In this document: positions 51,344 through 61,070 of the stretch, one piece after another
How positions within the stretch are numbered: the first letter of the stretch is position 1
How the letters are laid out: the number at the start of each line of letters is the position of its first letter
NCBI RefSeq assembly: GCF_024171865.1
Contig: NZ_JAMTCN010000027.1
Location: forward strand, 1 to 64,000
Source: Prauserella aidingensis
GTDB taxonomy: Bacteria > Actinomycetota > Actinomycetes > Mycobacteriales > Pseudonocardiaceae
Direction: 5' to 3'
Length of the DNA: 64,000 nt
Translations under genes and position numbers: made by a program
The notes under the pieces: model-generated
The model's database searches: none
The model's input: the letters and a program-made list of their open reading frames with translations, nothing else
What the model was told of the DNA's origin: nothing

Positions 51344-52171
51344 TCACCGGCCGCCGCCGCGCCGCCGCGCGGCACGTTCCACGTCGTCGAGGTCGTCGGC
51401 GGTCACGAGCCTGCGCTGGGCCGTGCGCCTGGCCACGGCGAACCGGGCGTTGAACAACCTGCCCTCCCGCGCGGCGCCGTACGGATCGAGCGAGTCGCCG
51501 AACGCGATGCGGGAGATCTTCTTGATCGCCTCGTCGACCCGTCTCGGATCGGCGAGATTCCACGCGTCCCCGCCGCGCCAGTGCTCGATCCGCCGGTGGA
51601 TCTCCTGATGCGTCGGCACGCTCTGCTCGTCCTCGGTGCCCGCCAGCAACGGTTCGGTCAGCGCGAGCGCCACGTACCAGAGCTTCGAGTAGCGGCTCAG
51701 CACCTCCGGCGCCTCCGCCGTCGGCACGGCGGCCTCCGGCGCGGGCAGTTCGCCACCGGACAGTTCGGTCAGCTCGCGGCTCCGCTCGGCGCCCGACACG
51801 ACGAGAGTGAGCGCGAGATCCTTCGGCCCGCCGGCCGTGTCCAGGGCCGCGAACACGACGAGCTCGTTCTTCCCCGCGTCGAGCACGACCGACATCCCGT
51901 CGACGAGGGTCACCCGCCGCGCGCCGCCGGGAGCGTCGAACAGGCTCGAGAGCATCGCCTCGTTCGCACCCCGCCAGGTGAGCCGCACCCCGGCCGGTTC
52001 GACCAGCACGTCTCCCAGTACCCGCGACACGTGCGGGCCGCAGCCCGGCACGGCGACCGCGTACCGGCCCGGCCTGCGACCACCACGGTGCGGGGCACGG
52101 CCGAACACCAGCCGTTCACCCGCGGACAGCGCGACCGGATGCAGCTCCGGCGAACGCACGACGACCCGCAT
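51344..52171 (-). CDS. FHA-like protein of the kinase operon
   Basis: 275 residues. The N-terminal 95 residues resemble an FHA domain (MRVVVRSPELHPVALSAGERLVFGR, then GPHVSRVLGDVLVEPAGVRLTW), with GR and a HVSR-type loop that read phosphothreonine in true FHA domains. The C-terminal half (about 160-265) is helical, SRYSKLWYVALALTEPLL and VDEAIKKISRIAFGD, like a winged-helix module. It begins six bases from the membrane-protein stop. A phospho-peptide reader beside a large Ser/Thr kinase makes a plausible partner. FHA assignment is by eye. Confidence 0.65.
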   Translation of the reverse strand: MRVVVRSPELHPVALSAGERLVFGRAPHRGGRRPGRYAVAVPGCGPHVSRVLGDVLVEPAGVRLTWRGANEAMLSSLFDAPGGARRVTLVDGMSVVLDAGKNELVVFAALDTAGGPKDLALTLVVSGAERSRELTELSGGELPAPEAAVPTAEAPEVLSRYSKLWYVALALTEPLLAGTEDEQSVPTHQEIHRRIEHWRGGDAWNLADPRRVDEAIKKISRIAFGDSLDPYGAAREGRLFNARFAVARRTAQRRLVTADDLDDVERAARRRGGGR

Positions 52172-52177
52172 ACCGCC

Positions 52178-52648
52178 TCACGCCTTCCCTGCGGAACGGT
52201 CGAACTCGTCGGCGCGCCAGCCAGCCGAACTCGCGGCCGCCCACAACACCCCGCCCAGCACCAGCGGAACGACGACCATCATCGACACGGCCTCCGGTGC
52301 GATCCCGACGCCCAGCACCAGGACCACGGCCTTCGCCCCCACGTAGACGTGCACGCCGCGCACCCTGCGCAGCCACACGGCCGCCAGCGCACCCAGCGAC
52401 ACGACCGACTCGACCAGCGCCAGCAGTGCGAGCTGGGTCGTCACGTCGTCGAGCTCGCGACCGTGGGATACCTCGTCGACGAGCGCGGCGATGCTCCCGA
52501 CCGTCGCGTAGGCGGTGAACGCCGTCAGCATCGCCAGCACGAACAACAGCGGCCCCGTGAACCGGTGCTGTCTCCGCAGCTGCTGCCACCGTGACTCACC
52601 GCGTTCCCGCTGCACCGTGTTCTCGCCCGTGTTCTCGCCCGTCATCAC
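52178..52648 (-). CDS. Four-helix membrane protein of the kinase operon
   Basis: 156 residues. After a charged 30-residue N-terminus (ERGESRWQQLRRQHRFTG) come four membrane helices: PLLFVLAMLTAFTAYATVGSI, TTQLALLALVESVVSLGALA, VHVYVGAKAVVLVLGVGIA and VSMMVVVPLVLGGVLWAAA. No known family. It lies between the kinase and FHA-like genes, all in one direction, so it may be a membrane partner or substrate of the kinase. Confidence 0.7.
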   Translation of the reverse strand: MMTGENTGENTVQRERGESRWQQLRRQHRFTGPLLFVLAMLTAFTAYATVGSIAALVDEVSHGRELDDVTTQLALLALVESVVSLGALAAVWLRRVRGVHVYVGAKAVVLVLGVGIAPEAVSMMVVVPLVLGGVLWAAASSAGWRADEFDRSAGKA

Positions 52649-52814
52649 TATCGCCTTCCGTCACCGGCAATCCGCCCGGCCTCGTCGCCGGCGCGGTGTC
52701 TCGTCGCCGGGAACGATCGCGGAACCGGGCATCGGGCCGGAAGCGGAACGTTCCGGACCCACGATGTCCCCGCCGGTCACCCGCCTGTTCGGCCACCTGA
52801 TTCACCCGCCTGCT

Positions 52815-55800
52815 TCAGGCTCCCGTTCCGAGGTCGTCGCAGCCGGGGTCCGCCCTTCCCACGTCGACCAGGGAGCGGCAGATCCGTTCCGCCGCGGCGG
52901 CCGCGTCGACCCGCCACACCGCCACAGCCGCGTCGCTTCCCGCCCGCGCGAGCATCGACCCGTCCGGCGAGTACGCGAGCGCGTTGATCTCGAACCCCCG
53001 GCCGGAGTTGAGTCTGGCGCGGAGCCGTCCGTCGTCGAGGTTCCACAGCCGGACCGCACTGTCGTCGGTGGTCGCGGTCGCGACGGTGCGGCCGTCGGGT
53101 GCGAGCGCGAGCGCCCGCACCGCCGAGGGGTGGGTGCCGAACTCGCGCCGCAGCGTCCCGTCGGCCACATCCCTGATCTGGATCCGGCCGGTCACCGATG
53201 CCGCGATCAGGTTCTCGCCGCCGGGCGCGTACACCGCGTCCACGACGTCGTCCTCGAGCTGCGCTGTAGCGGTGGCGGCCGCCTCGCCGTCGGCGATGTC
53301 GGACGTGCGCCAGGTCGTGAGCGTCACCCCGGTCTCGGCACCCGCGTTCTCCGATCCGCCGTTCTCCGATTCGTCGTCGCCCGATCCGCCGGGCAGAGCA
53401 GAGCTGCTGCTGACCGCCGACAGGCGCGTGCCGTCCGGAGCGAACGCGAGCGCCGACGCCGAGCCCGCGTCGAGTTCGAGGACCGCGAGCGGTTCGCGGC
53501 TCCGCAGGTCCCACACGTGGACGCGCCCCGGGTCGTTCGGACCACCGGGATGCCTGCTCGCCGCGGCCAGCAGGGTGCCGTCCGGCGAGATCGCGAGTTC
53601 ACCGCCGAACCAGTGTCTGCCCAGGTCGAGGGTCGCCTCCGGCCCGCCGGGCTGTGTGACGGTCAGCGTGCCGTGCGCCTCGCCGACGACGCGGGTCCCG
53701 TCGGGCGCGTACGCCACGGCCATGCCCGCCGAGTCCAGCGTGTCCGGTTCGCCCGTAGCTCGGCCGGTCCGCCGGTCCCACGCGTGCACGGCCCCGGTCC
53801 CGTCCACGGCCGTGGCCTCGTCGCTCCGCGGGTCGAACGCGACGTCGAGCACCGATCCTCTGGGCGTCTCGTACCAGGGCGTACCGCGACGCCAGTCGAC
53901 CACACGGCCCCCGATGCGTGCCGCGACCGTCGTGGCCGCGTCGGCCGTCACGGCCAGTGCTGCGATGGTTCTCCCGCCGGTGGTTCCGCCGCCCGTGCCG
54001 CCTGCCAGCCGGCCGAGCCGGGTGCGCTCCACCGGATCCCACACCATCACGCGGCCGCCCGTGGCGGTGAGCAGCGACGTGCCGTCCCCGGAGAAGGTCA
54101 TGATCGTCGGCCCCTGCGCGGCGTCGTCGGACGAGCGGGTGCGATCCGTGATCCGGCCCGCGGCCGAGCCGTCGCCGCGGTGGTACAGCCGGAGGCTGTT
54201 GTCGTACTGACTCGCCGACGCGAGCAGCCGGTCCGACAACGCCACGACCACCGGCACGGCGCCGGCGTCCGCTCCCGCGGCGTCGCGGTGTGCGGTGCTG
54301 CGGAACAGTCGCTTCCTCGCGGCCGTGTCCCACAGTGCGACGCTGCCGTCGATACGGCCGACGGCCAGGCGGGATCCGTCGTAGGCGAGCGAGTAGGCCA
54401 TCTCGTCCGCGGGGCCACCGAGCCACCGGCGGTGCTGCCCGGTGCGCGGGTCCCACGCACCGATCCGGGACGTCTCGTCGACCGCCTGCGCCACGAGGCC
54501 GCTGCCGTCCGGCCGCCAGGCGATCGGTCCGATCACCCGGCCCGCCCGGGCCAGGATCGGCGTGAGCACCTTCCCGCTCGCCACGTCCCACACGCGCACG
54601 CCGTCGCCGAACGCCGCCACCGCCAGCATCGAGCCGTCGGGCGAGAACCGCACGGCCTGCACCGTGTCGGCACCGAGCCCCGCGTCGAGGGTCGTCTGCT
54701 CGCCCGACGTGGTGTCACGGACGACGACCTCCCCTGCTCCGGACTCGCCGCCCGTCCCGGCTACCGCGATCCGTTCGCCGTCGGAACTGACGTCGACGGC
54801 CGTGGCCGGGTCGAGACCGGAGTCGAACCCGCCCAGCCGCGGCAACGCGTCGGCCGACAGCAGCGCCCCGCGCGCCTCGGCCGTCGGCGACGCACGCCAC
54901 GCCCGCAACGCGGCCTCGCGCGCGCCGACCGGGTCCCATTCGGACAGTGCTCGTGACTCGGCGGAAAGCTGACGGGACAACGCAACCCGGGCCTGCCGGT
55001 CCGCGTCGTTCCAGCCGCCGACCGCCAGTCCACTCGCGACGAGCGCGACGACCAGCAACCCGGCCAGCGCCGCCACGGCACCGCGCAGCCGCCGGGTGGA
55101 GCGCTGCTGTTCGCGGCCGCTCGCGTGCAGGAACGCCCGCTGGTGCTCGGTCAGCTCCCTGCCCTCGGCCCATTCGAGCGCGGTCGCGAGGCGGGCACCG
55201 CGGTACAGATCACCCCTGTCCTGTTCGCCGTCCCGCCACACGGAGACGGCCTCGTCGAGACGCTGCCGCAGCAGGAGCTCCTGTCGCTCCGCCTCGACCC
55301 ACTCGCGCAGCCGCGGCCACGCCGTCAACAGCGCGTCGTGGGAGAGCCGCACCCCGTCGGTGTCGATCTCCGCAAGCCGTGCGGTGACCAGATCGGACAG
55401 TGCCTGCTCGTCCAACTCGCCGCGGTCGGCACGGCGCCGCGCGAGTCCGCCGTCGGGAAGCACCTTCACCAGGTGCAGCAATGTGGTCCGCAGCGCTTCC
55501 GCACGGCCTGCGTCGAGCCGCTGGTACAACCGGTCGGCGCTCACCGCGACGGCACGGTCGACACCTCCCGTGGCCTGGTACCCCGCGAGCGTCAGCGCTC
55601 CGCCGGTCCGGTTGTGCCACGTCTCCCTGAGTGCGTGCGCCAGCCGCGGCAGCACGCCGTGCTCGCCGGGCGATCCGTCGCGCGCAACGGCGTCGCCTAT
55701 GAGCCGGTCCACGAGTCCCGCCTCCACCGCGATTCCCGCGGCACGGGCGGGCTCCGTGATGGCCTGCCGCAGCGCGGCGATGCCGAGCGGGCCGACGACG

Positions 55801-57365
55801 AAGGGACGGTCGAGCGCGCCCCGCAGGGGCTCCAGCGCGATGCAGTCGGGGACATGATCGGCACGCACGGCCAGCACCACCACCGCGGGCCGGGCCGACG
55901 CCAGCGCCGTCGCGAACGCGAGCCGGTCCCCGTGGCTCGCTCCGTCGGTGAACAGCTGCTCGAACTGGTCGACCACGATCATCGGCGGCCCGCCTGCGCC
56001 GGGCAGGCAGTGCCTGCCGAACGACTGCGGCTCGCCGCGGATCGACTCGGCGAGCGCGGCCGGATCGGCACCGGTCACCGCGGCCAGCCGGACGGCGAGT
56101 GTGTCGACCGGCTGCCTGCCCGGCGTGAGCACCACGCGCTGCCATGGCACCCGCTGCTCGTCCAGCACGGGAAACAACCCCGCCCGCAGCAGCGACGACT
56201 TGCCCGCACCCGACGCGCCGACGACCGCGAGCGGCCCCGAGGCCGCGTCGGGGGCGGTCAGGCGCACGAGCAGCTCGGTGATCTCGGCGTCCCGGCCGTG
56301 GAACCAGTCCGCCTCACCGGAGTCGAAACTGCGCAGTCCCGGATAGGGACACGCCTCGTCGAACCCGGCGAGGTCGGCGGGATCGGTTGTCGCCGCGGGT
56401 TCTGCGGGTTCTGCGGGCTCGGCGGGATCGGCTGCGGGCGGCTCCCGGCGCCGTGCGGACACGGCGACGATCGCCCGCATCAGGGCTTCCCGTGCCGGGT
56501 CGGCGCCTCCACCGGGCGCGGTGGCGTCGGCGTTCACGTTCGGTGCGACCGGCTCGTCGTCGGCGAACGCCGTGGCCGCGGCGGCCAGCAGTTGCCCGGC
56601 CGTGGCGAATCGCCGCGACGGGTCCTTGTCCATCCCCGTGGCGACGATCATGTCGATCGCGGGCGGCACGGTCGGGTCGAACACGGACGGAGCGGCGGGC
56701 GGGTCGTTCAGTTGTGCCGCGAGCTTCTCGGCAGGGTCGTCGGCGGGAAACGGAACCTTCCCGGTCAGACACTCGTACAGCACGCACGCCAACGAATAGA
56801 CGTCGGCGGCCCCGGTGACGTCCCGGCCACGCAGCTGTTCGGGCGCGATGTAGTCGAGCGACCCAACGTAGTTGCCGGTGCGGGTGAGCCTGGTGTCGTC
56901 GGACGACGGCTGCCGCGCGATGCCGAAGTCGGTGAGGTGGGCGTCGTCGTCGGGGCCGACGAGGATGTTGGAGGGCTTCACGTCCCGATGCACGACACCG
57001 GCGGCGTGGGCGCTGTCGAGCGCCGCGGCCACCTGTCCGAGCAGGTGCAGCACGCGCCGGGCCTCGAGCGGCCCGCGGGCGAGGAGCCGGCGCAGATCCG
57101 TCCCTTCGACGAGCCGCATCGCCACGTAGCGGCGGCCGTCGTCGGTCCCGGTGTCGTACACCTCGACGATGTGGGGATCGGCGAGCCGTGCCGCCAGTTC
57201 CGCCTCCCGCCGTAACCGGGCCGCGTGGTGTTCGTCGGCCGATTCGGCGAGCAACTTCACCGCGACCGTGCGACCCGTCCCGGTGTCGACGGCGCGGTAC
57301 ACCTCCCCCATTCCGCCGCGACCGAGCAGATCCCCGATCCGATAGCGACCTCCGAGCAGCTCCAC
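52815..57365 (-). CDS. Ser/Thr protein kinase fused to NTPase and WD40 propeller
   Basis: 1516 residues in four parts. Residues 1-265: Hanks-type kinase, with GRGGMGEVYRA, Lys37 in VAVKLL, HRDVKPSN (126-133) and DFG (146-148). About 335-720: an NTPase of the nSTAND type, with GASGAGKSSLLRAG (Walker A) and MIVVDQFEQLF (Walker B). One membrane helix (about 765-790, VAALAGLLVVALVASGLAVGGW). About 840-1510: WD40 repeats forming one or two propellers, such as VRFSPDGSMLAVAAFGDGVRVWD. The propellers would be outside the cell. GTG at 57365 is chosen because GAAGG lies six bases upstream; another GTG is two codons earlier. Heads the four-gene unit. Confidence 0.9.
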   Translation of the reverse strand: MELLGGRYRIGDLLGRGGMGEVYRAVDTGTGRTVAVKLLAESADEHHAARLRREAELAARLADPHIVEVYDTGTDDGRRYVAMRLVEGTDLRRLLARGPLEARRVLHLLGQVAAALDSAHAAGVVHRDVKPSNILVGPDDDAHLTDFGIARQPSSDDTRLTRTGNYVGSLDYIAPEQLRGRDVTGAADVYSLACVLYECLTGKVPFPADDPAEKLAAQLNDPPAAPSVFDPTVPPAIDMIVATGMDKDPSRRFATAGQLLAAAATAFADDEPVAPNVNADATAPGGGADPAREALMRAIVAVSARRREPPAADPAEPAEPAEPAATTDPADLAGFDEACPYPGLRSFDSGEADWFHGRDAEITELLVRLTAPDAASGPLAVVGASGAGKSSLLRAGLFPVLDEQRVPWQRVVLTPGRQPVDTLAVRLAAVTGADPAALAESIRGEPQSFGRHCLPGAGGPPMIVVDQFEQLFTDGASHGDRLAFATALASARPAVVVLAVRADHVPDCIALEPLRGALDRPFVVGPLGIAALRQAITEPARAAGIAVEAGLVDRLIGDAVARDGSPGEHGVLPRLAHALRETWHNRTGGALTLAGYQATGGVDRAVAVSADRLYQRLDAGRAEALRTTLLHLVKVLPDGGLARRRADRGELDEQALSDLVTARLAEIDTDGVRLSHDALLTAWPRLREWVEAERQELLLRQRLDEAVSVWRDGEQDRGDLYRGARLATALEWAEGRELTEHQRAFLHASGREQQRSTRRLRGAVAALAGLLVVALVASGLAVGGWNDADRQARVALSRQLSAESRALSEWDPVGAREAALRAWRASPTAEARGALLSADALPRLGGFDSGLDPATAVDVSSDGERIAVAGTGGESGAGEVVVRDTTSGEQTTLDAGLGADTVQAVRFSPDGSMLAVAAFGDGVRVWDVASGKVLTPILARAGRVIGPIAWRPDGSGLVAQAVDETSRIGAWDPRTGQHRRWLGGPADEMAYSLAYDGSRLAVGRIDGSVALWDTAARKRLFRSTAHRDAAGADAGAVPVVVALSDRLLASASQYDNSLRLYHRGDGSAAGRITDRTRSSDDAAQGPTIMTFSGDGTSLLTATGGRVMVWDPVERTRLGRLAGGTGGGTTGGRTIAALAVTADAATTVAARIGGRVVDWRRGTPWYETPRGSVLDVAFDPRSDEATAVDGTGAVHAWDRRTGRATGEPDTLDSAGMAVAYAPDGTRVVGEAHGTLTVTQPGGPEATLDLGRHWFGGELAISPDGTLLAAASRHPGGPNDPGRVHVWDLRSREPLAVLELDAGSASALAFAPDGTRLSAVSSSSALPGGSGDDESENGGSENAGAETGVTLTTWRTSDIADGEAAATATAQLEDDVVDAVYAPGGENLIAASVTGRIQIRDVADGTLRREFGTHPSAVRALALAPDGRTVATATTDDSAVRLWNLDDGRLRARLNSGRGFEINALAYSPDGSMLARAGSDAAVAVWRVDAAAAAERICRSLVDVGRADPGCDDLGTGA

Positions 57366-57608
57366 GTGCACCCTTCGTTCCCGTGATCACGACAGTCGGA
57401 TTCGCACGATACGGGGATGCCGGCCCGCGCAGGGTCGACTCGCGATATCGATCGGTGCCCGCCCCGCGTCACGTCCCCGTCTCGGTGCGGGAAACCGAGC
57501 CACCCGGCGCCGGCCGTACTGTAGGGCCCACCACGAGTCCCGCGTCGCGTGTTCCGCAGGCCGGTGCCCGTGGTCGTCTCGAGCGGTACGACGGAGGAGG
57601 AGCAGGCC

Positions 57609-59090
57609 GTGGACGAGCAGGACTACCTCGCACACGACGGGCTGGGGCTCGCGGAGCTGGTCGCCTCGGGTGAGGCGAAACCCGGCGACCTGCTGGCCGC
57701 GGCGCGCAGCCGTGCCGACGCGGTGAACCCCCGCATCAACGCGATCTGCACCCGCCTCGACGAGCACGCGGACGCCCGCGTCACCGAACGGCTCGACGGG
57801 CCGTTCGCCGGGGTGCCGTTCCTGCTCAAGGACCTGCACCAGCAGCTCGCGGGCGAACCGACGTCGGACGGCTGCCGCGCGCTCGCAGGCACGAGGGCGG
57901 AGCGGACCGGCACCGTGGTGCAGCGGTGGCTCGACGCGGGACTCGTCGTCTTCGGCAAGACCAACACCCCGGAGTTCGGGTCGAAAGGCGTCACCGAGCC
58001 CGCACTGTTCGGGCCCACCCGCAACCCGTGGGCGCTCGACCGCACGCCCGGTGGGTCGTCGGGCGGTTCGGCGGCCGCCGTCGCGGCCGGGATCGTGCCC
58101 GTGGCCGGGGCCAGCGACGGCGGCGGTTCGATCCGCATCCCCGCGGCGTGCACCGGTCTGGTCGGGTTGAAGCCCGGCCGCGGTCTGGTCCCCTCCGGGC
58201 CCGACGACAGCGAACCGCTGGGCGGCCTCGCCACCCAGGGCGTCATCTCACGGACCGTGCGCGACAGCGCCGCGATGCTCGACCTGCTGGCCGGGCCCGA
58301 CGACATGAGCCCGTACACCCCGGCCGTCCCCGAGCGGCCGTTGCTGTCGCAGCTGGACGAACCGACCGGGCCGCTGCGGATCGGCTACACGGCTGCCTCG
58401 TCGCTGCGCGACGACGTCCACCCCGAGGCCGTGCGGGCCGTCGAACACGCCGCGCAGCTGCTGACCGAGCTCGGCCACCACGTCGAAGAGGTCGAGCCGC
58501 CCTACGACGACCGGCAGCTCGGGGAGGACTTCCTCACCGTCTGGTTCGTCCACCAGGCTGACGAGCTCGCCCGCATCAAGCGGGACACCGACGCGGGCGA
58601 CGACCACTTCGAACAGGACACCCGCATGATGGCCGAGCTGGGCCGCGGGTTCTCCGCCGTCGAACTGCAGGCCGCGCAGGAACGCCGTCGTGACCACGTC
58701 GCCGCGCTCGCCCGCTTCCACACGGGCCACGACCTGCTCCTCACGCCGACGCTCGGCGAACCGCCCATCCGGACCGGATCACTGACCATGCCCGCACCCA
58801 TGCAGTGGCTGGCCGAGGCGATGATGCGCACGAAGAGCTTCGGCGTGCTGCGCCGGACGGGGATCGTCGACCAGGTGGTCCGCCGCAACCTCGGCTGGGT
58901 TCCGTACACCCAGCTGGCCAACATGACGGGCCGCCCCGCCATCAGCCTGCCGCTGCATCTCACCCCGGACGGGCTGCCGCTCGGCGTCCAGTTCGTCGGC
59001 AGGCTCTCCAGCGAGGCACTGTTGCTCCGACTCGCGCGCGCCCTCGAGGTCGCCGCGCCGTGGGACCGGCACCTGCCGCGGACGGTGTGA
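57609..59090 (+). CDS. Amidase-signature hydrolase
   Basis: 493 residues. The Ser-cisSer-Lys triad is visible: Lys74 in FLLKDLHQQ, Ser150 in [16 protein letters not shown] and nucleophile Ser174 in [21 protein letters not shown]. Length and spacing fit a single-domain amidase. Substrates in the family range from aryl or fatty amides to 6-aminohexanoate oligomers; the 6-aminohexanoate-cyclic-dimer hydrolase branch is one option. GGAGGAGGAG precedes the GTG start. Divergent from the kinase gene with no shared function evident; a hairpin terminator follows. Confidence 0.9.
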   Translation: MDEQDYLAHDGLGLAELVASGEAKPGDLLAAARSRADAVNPRINAICTRLDEHADARVTERLDGPFAGVPFLLKDLHQQLAGEPTSDGCRALAGTRAERTGTVVQRWLDAGLVVFGKTNTPEFGSKGVTEPALFGPTRNPWALDRTPGGSSGGSAAAVAAGIVPVAGASDGGGSIRIPAACTGLVGLKPGRGLVPSGPDDSEPLGGLATQGVISRTVRDSAAMLDLLAGPDDMSPYTPAVPERPLLSQLDEPTGPLRIGYTAASSLRDDVHPEAVRAVEHAAQLLTELGHHVEEVEPPYDDRQLGEDFLTVWFVHQADELARIKRDTDAGDDHFEQDTRMMAELGRGFSAVELQAAQERRRDHVAALARFHTGHDLLLTPTLGEPPIRTGSLTMPAPMQWLAEAMMRTKSFGVLRRTGIVDQVVRRNLGWVPYTQLANMTGRPAISLPLHLTPDGLPLGVQFVGRLSSEALLLRLARALEVAAPWDRHLPRTV

Positions 59091-59093
59091 CCG

Positions 59094-59122
59094 GCCGGGC
59101 CCGCCACGGCGACGGGCCCGGC
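59094..59122 (+). terminator. Terminator behind the amidase gene
   Basis: GCCGGGCCCG pairs with CGGGCCCGGC around a nine-base loop, starting four bases after the stop codon. Confidence 0.75.
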
Positions 59123-59128
59123 TTCGCC

Positions 59129-59180
59129 CGCTTTAAGTTCATCGCTGTGTTTTAAAGCTACAAGCCAGATCCTTTAAAAG
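59129..59180. repeat. AT-rich patch with three TTTAA-type motifs
   Basis: CTTTAAGTTC, TTTTAAAGCT and CCTTTAAAAG occur within about 50 bases, in DNA that is otherwise over 70 per cent GC. The patch lies between the convergent ends of the amidase and acyl-CoA synthetase genes. It might be a protein binding site or an old insertion scar; no function can be assigned. Confidence 0.4.
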
Positions 59181-59219
59181 TCGGAACGTCGATTTCACAT
59201 CCCCGAACCGACTTCGCCG

Positions 59220-60857
59220 TCACTTCCCGGCGCGCTTCTCGCGCAGCTTGAACCGCTGGATCTTGCCGCTCGGCGTCTTCGGCAGTTCCCCGACGACGTG
59301 CACCCTGCGCGGGTAGGCGTGCGCCGCGAACTCGCGCTTGACCAGCTGTTGCAGCTCCTGTTCCAGCTCAGGGGACTCGTCGGTACCCGGCTTGAGCACG
59401 ACGTAGGCCTCCAGCACCTCGCCGCGGAGCTCGTCGGGCGCGCCGATCGCGGCCGCCTCGAGCACCGCCTCGTGGCCGACCAGCACGGACTCGACGTCGA
59501 ACGGGCCGATGCGGTAACCCGCCATGATGATCACGTCGTCGTCGCGCGACGAGAAGTAGAGCCTGCCGTCGGAGTCCCGGTACGCGGTGTCGCCGGTGAC
59601 GTACCAGCGGCCGTCGGCGCTGAACCGCTGCGCGGTGCGTTCCGGCGCGTTCGCGTAGCCGGTGAACCACATGAACGGGCTGGCGTGCGTGTCGACGGCG
59701 AGCCTGCCGACGGTGCCGTCCGGCACGACCTCGTCGACGTCGTCGGCGAGGACCCCGCACGACCAGCCGGGCAACGGATAGCCCATCGACCCCGGCGTGA
59801 CGTCGGTCTTCAGCTCCGGCCGCCACACATTGCCGACGACCATGCCCAGTTCGGTCTGCCCGTAGTGGTCCCGCACCTCGACGCCGAGCGCGTCGGCCGC
59901 CCAGCCGACCACCTCCGGCGTCAACGGCTCTCCCGCCGACGACGCGCAGCGCAGCCGTACCGACCCGGCCTCGGCCGGCGGTTCGCCCCGCAGTGCGCGG
60001 TAGATCGTCGGCGCCGCGGCGAAGTTCGTGACCCCGAACCGGTCGAGGATCCGCCACGTGAGCGCGGGCGAGAACCCGGCGTGCAGCAGGATGCTCGACC
60101 TGCCCAGCGCCAACGGCGCGAGGATCGCGTAGTACAGCCCGTACGCCCAGCCCGGGTCGGCGGCGTTCCAGAACACGTCGTCGGGACGCACGTCGAGGGC
60201 GTCGAGCAGGTACCGCTCCATCGACGCGAGCGCGCGCACCGGCACCGGCACGCCCTTCGGCGTACCGGTCGTGCCGCTGGTGAACAGCAGGATCAGCGTG
60301 CCGTCACCGCCCACGCGTGCCGGTTCGACCTCCGGCTCCGCGGGGGCCGCCGCCATGAGATCGGCGAACCGGTCCCAGCCGGGTGCCGTCGGCACGTCGC
60401 CGCCGACCTGGACGACCCGCCGCCCGGAATCGCGCCCCGGCTCGGCGGCGAGCTTCGGCGCCTGGTCCGCGTCGGCGACGACCACGCGCGCGCCGCTGCC
60501 GTCGAGCCGCATGTCGATCGCCGGTGTGGCGAACGCCGTGAACAACGGCACGTGCACCGCACCGAGGCGCCAGATCCCGAGCAGCACGGCGGGCAACTCC
60601 GCCGACTTGCTCATCAGCACGCCCACGGCGTCGCCCCGCCCGACGCCCATGCCCGCCAGCACCGCCGCGGCCCGCTGCGACCGTTCGGTCAGCTCCCCGA
60701 ACGTGAGGTCGCGAGTGGTCAGGTCCTGTTCGACGACCCGAAACGCGATCGCGTCGGACGGATGCCGATCGCAGAGCAGCTCGGCCGCGCACGCGTCGTC
60801 GGCGCGGTACTCGGGCCGCCCGTACTCGGCCGCGGTCGCCGCAGATGTGGTGCCCAT
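59220..60857 (-). CDS. Acyl-CoA synthetase (AMP-forming)
   Basis: 545 residues of the ANL superfamily. LILLFTSGTTGTPKGVPVP is the AMP-binding loop (A3), HYGQTELGMV the A5 motif, YVTGDTAYRDSDGRLYFSSRDDD the hinge region, and LPKTPSGKIQRFKLRE carries the catalytic Lys. It most resembles acetyl/propionyl/butyryl-CoA or medium-chain synthetases. AGGAG lies before the ATG at 60857. Divergent from a GAF-LuxR regulator gene, which probably controls it. Acyl chain length cannot be read reliably. Confidence 0.9.
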   Translation of the reverse strand: MGTTSAATAAEYGRPEYRADDACAAELLCDRHPSDAIAFRVVEQDLTTRDLTFGELTERSQRAAAVLAGMGVGRGDAVGVLMSKSAELPAVLLGIWRLGAVHVPLFTAFATPAIDMRLDGSGARVVVADADQAPKLAAEPGRDSGRRVVQVGGDVPTAPGWDRFADLMAAAPAEPEVEPARVGGDGTLILLFTSGTTGTPKGVPVPVRALASMERYLLDALDVRPDDVFWNAADPGWAYGLYYAILAPLALGRSSILLHAGFSPALTWRILDRFGVTNFAAAPTIYRALRGEPPAEAGSVRLRCASSAGEPLTPEVVGWAADALGVEVRDHYGQTELGMVVGNVWRPELKTDVTPGSMGYPLPGWSCGVLADDVDEVVPDGTVGRLAVDTHASPFMWFTGYANAPERTAQRFSADGRWYVTGDTAYRDSDGRLYFSSRDDDVIIMAGYRIGPFDVESVLVGHEAVLEAAAIGAPDELRGEVLEAYVVLKPGTDESPELEQELQQLVKREFAAHAYPRRVHVVGELPKTPSGKIQRFKLREKRAGK

Positions 60858-61070
60858 GGTTCTCCTCGACTCCCTTGTCGTGCGCTCCCACTGTCGCGCT
60901 GTCGTTGCACGCGCGCCGTGCACGTCCCCGCCCGGCGCGCCGTTCCCCGGACATCCCGGTGGCACCAGACGATCGCCACGACGGGGCGCCTCCGGCTACG
61001 TTCTTTCGTGGGTAACGGGTCCCTGCGCCCGTGCCAGGACGACGCCCGCGGGAAGGAAAGGTGGTGGCCC

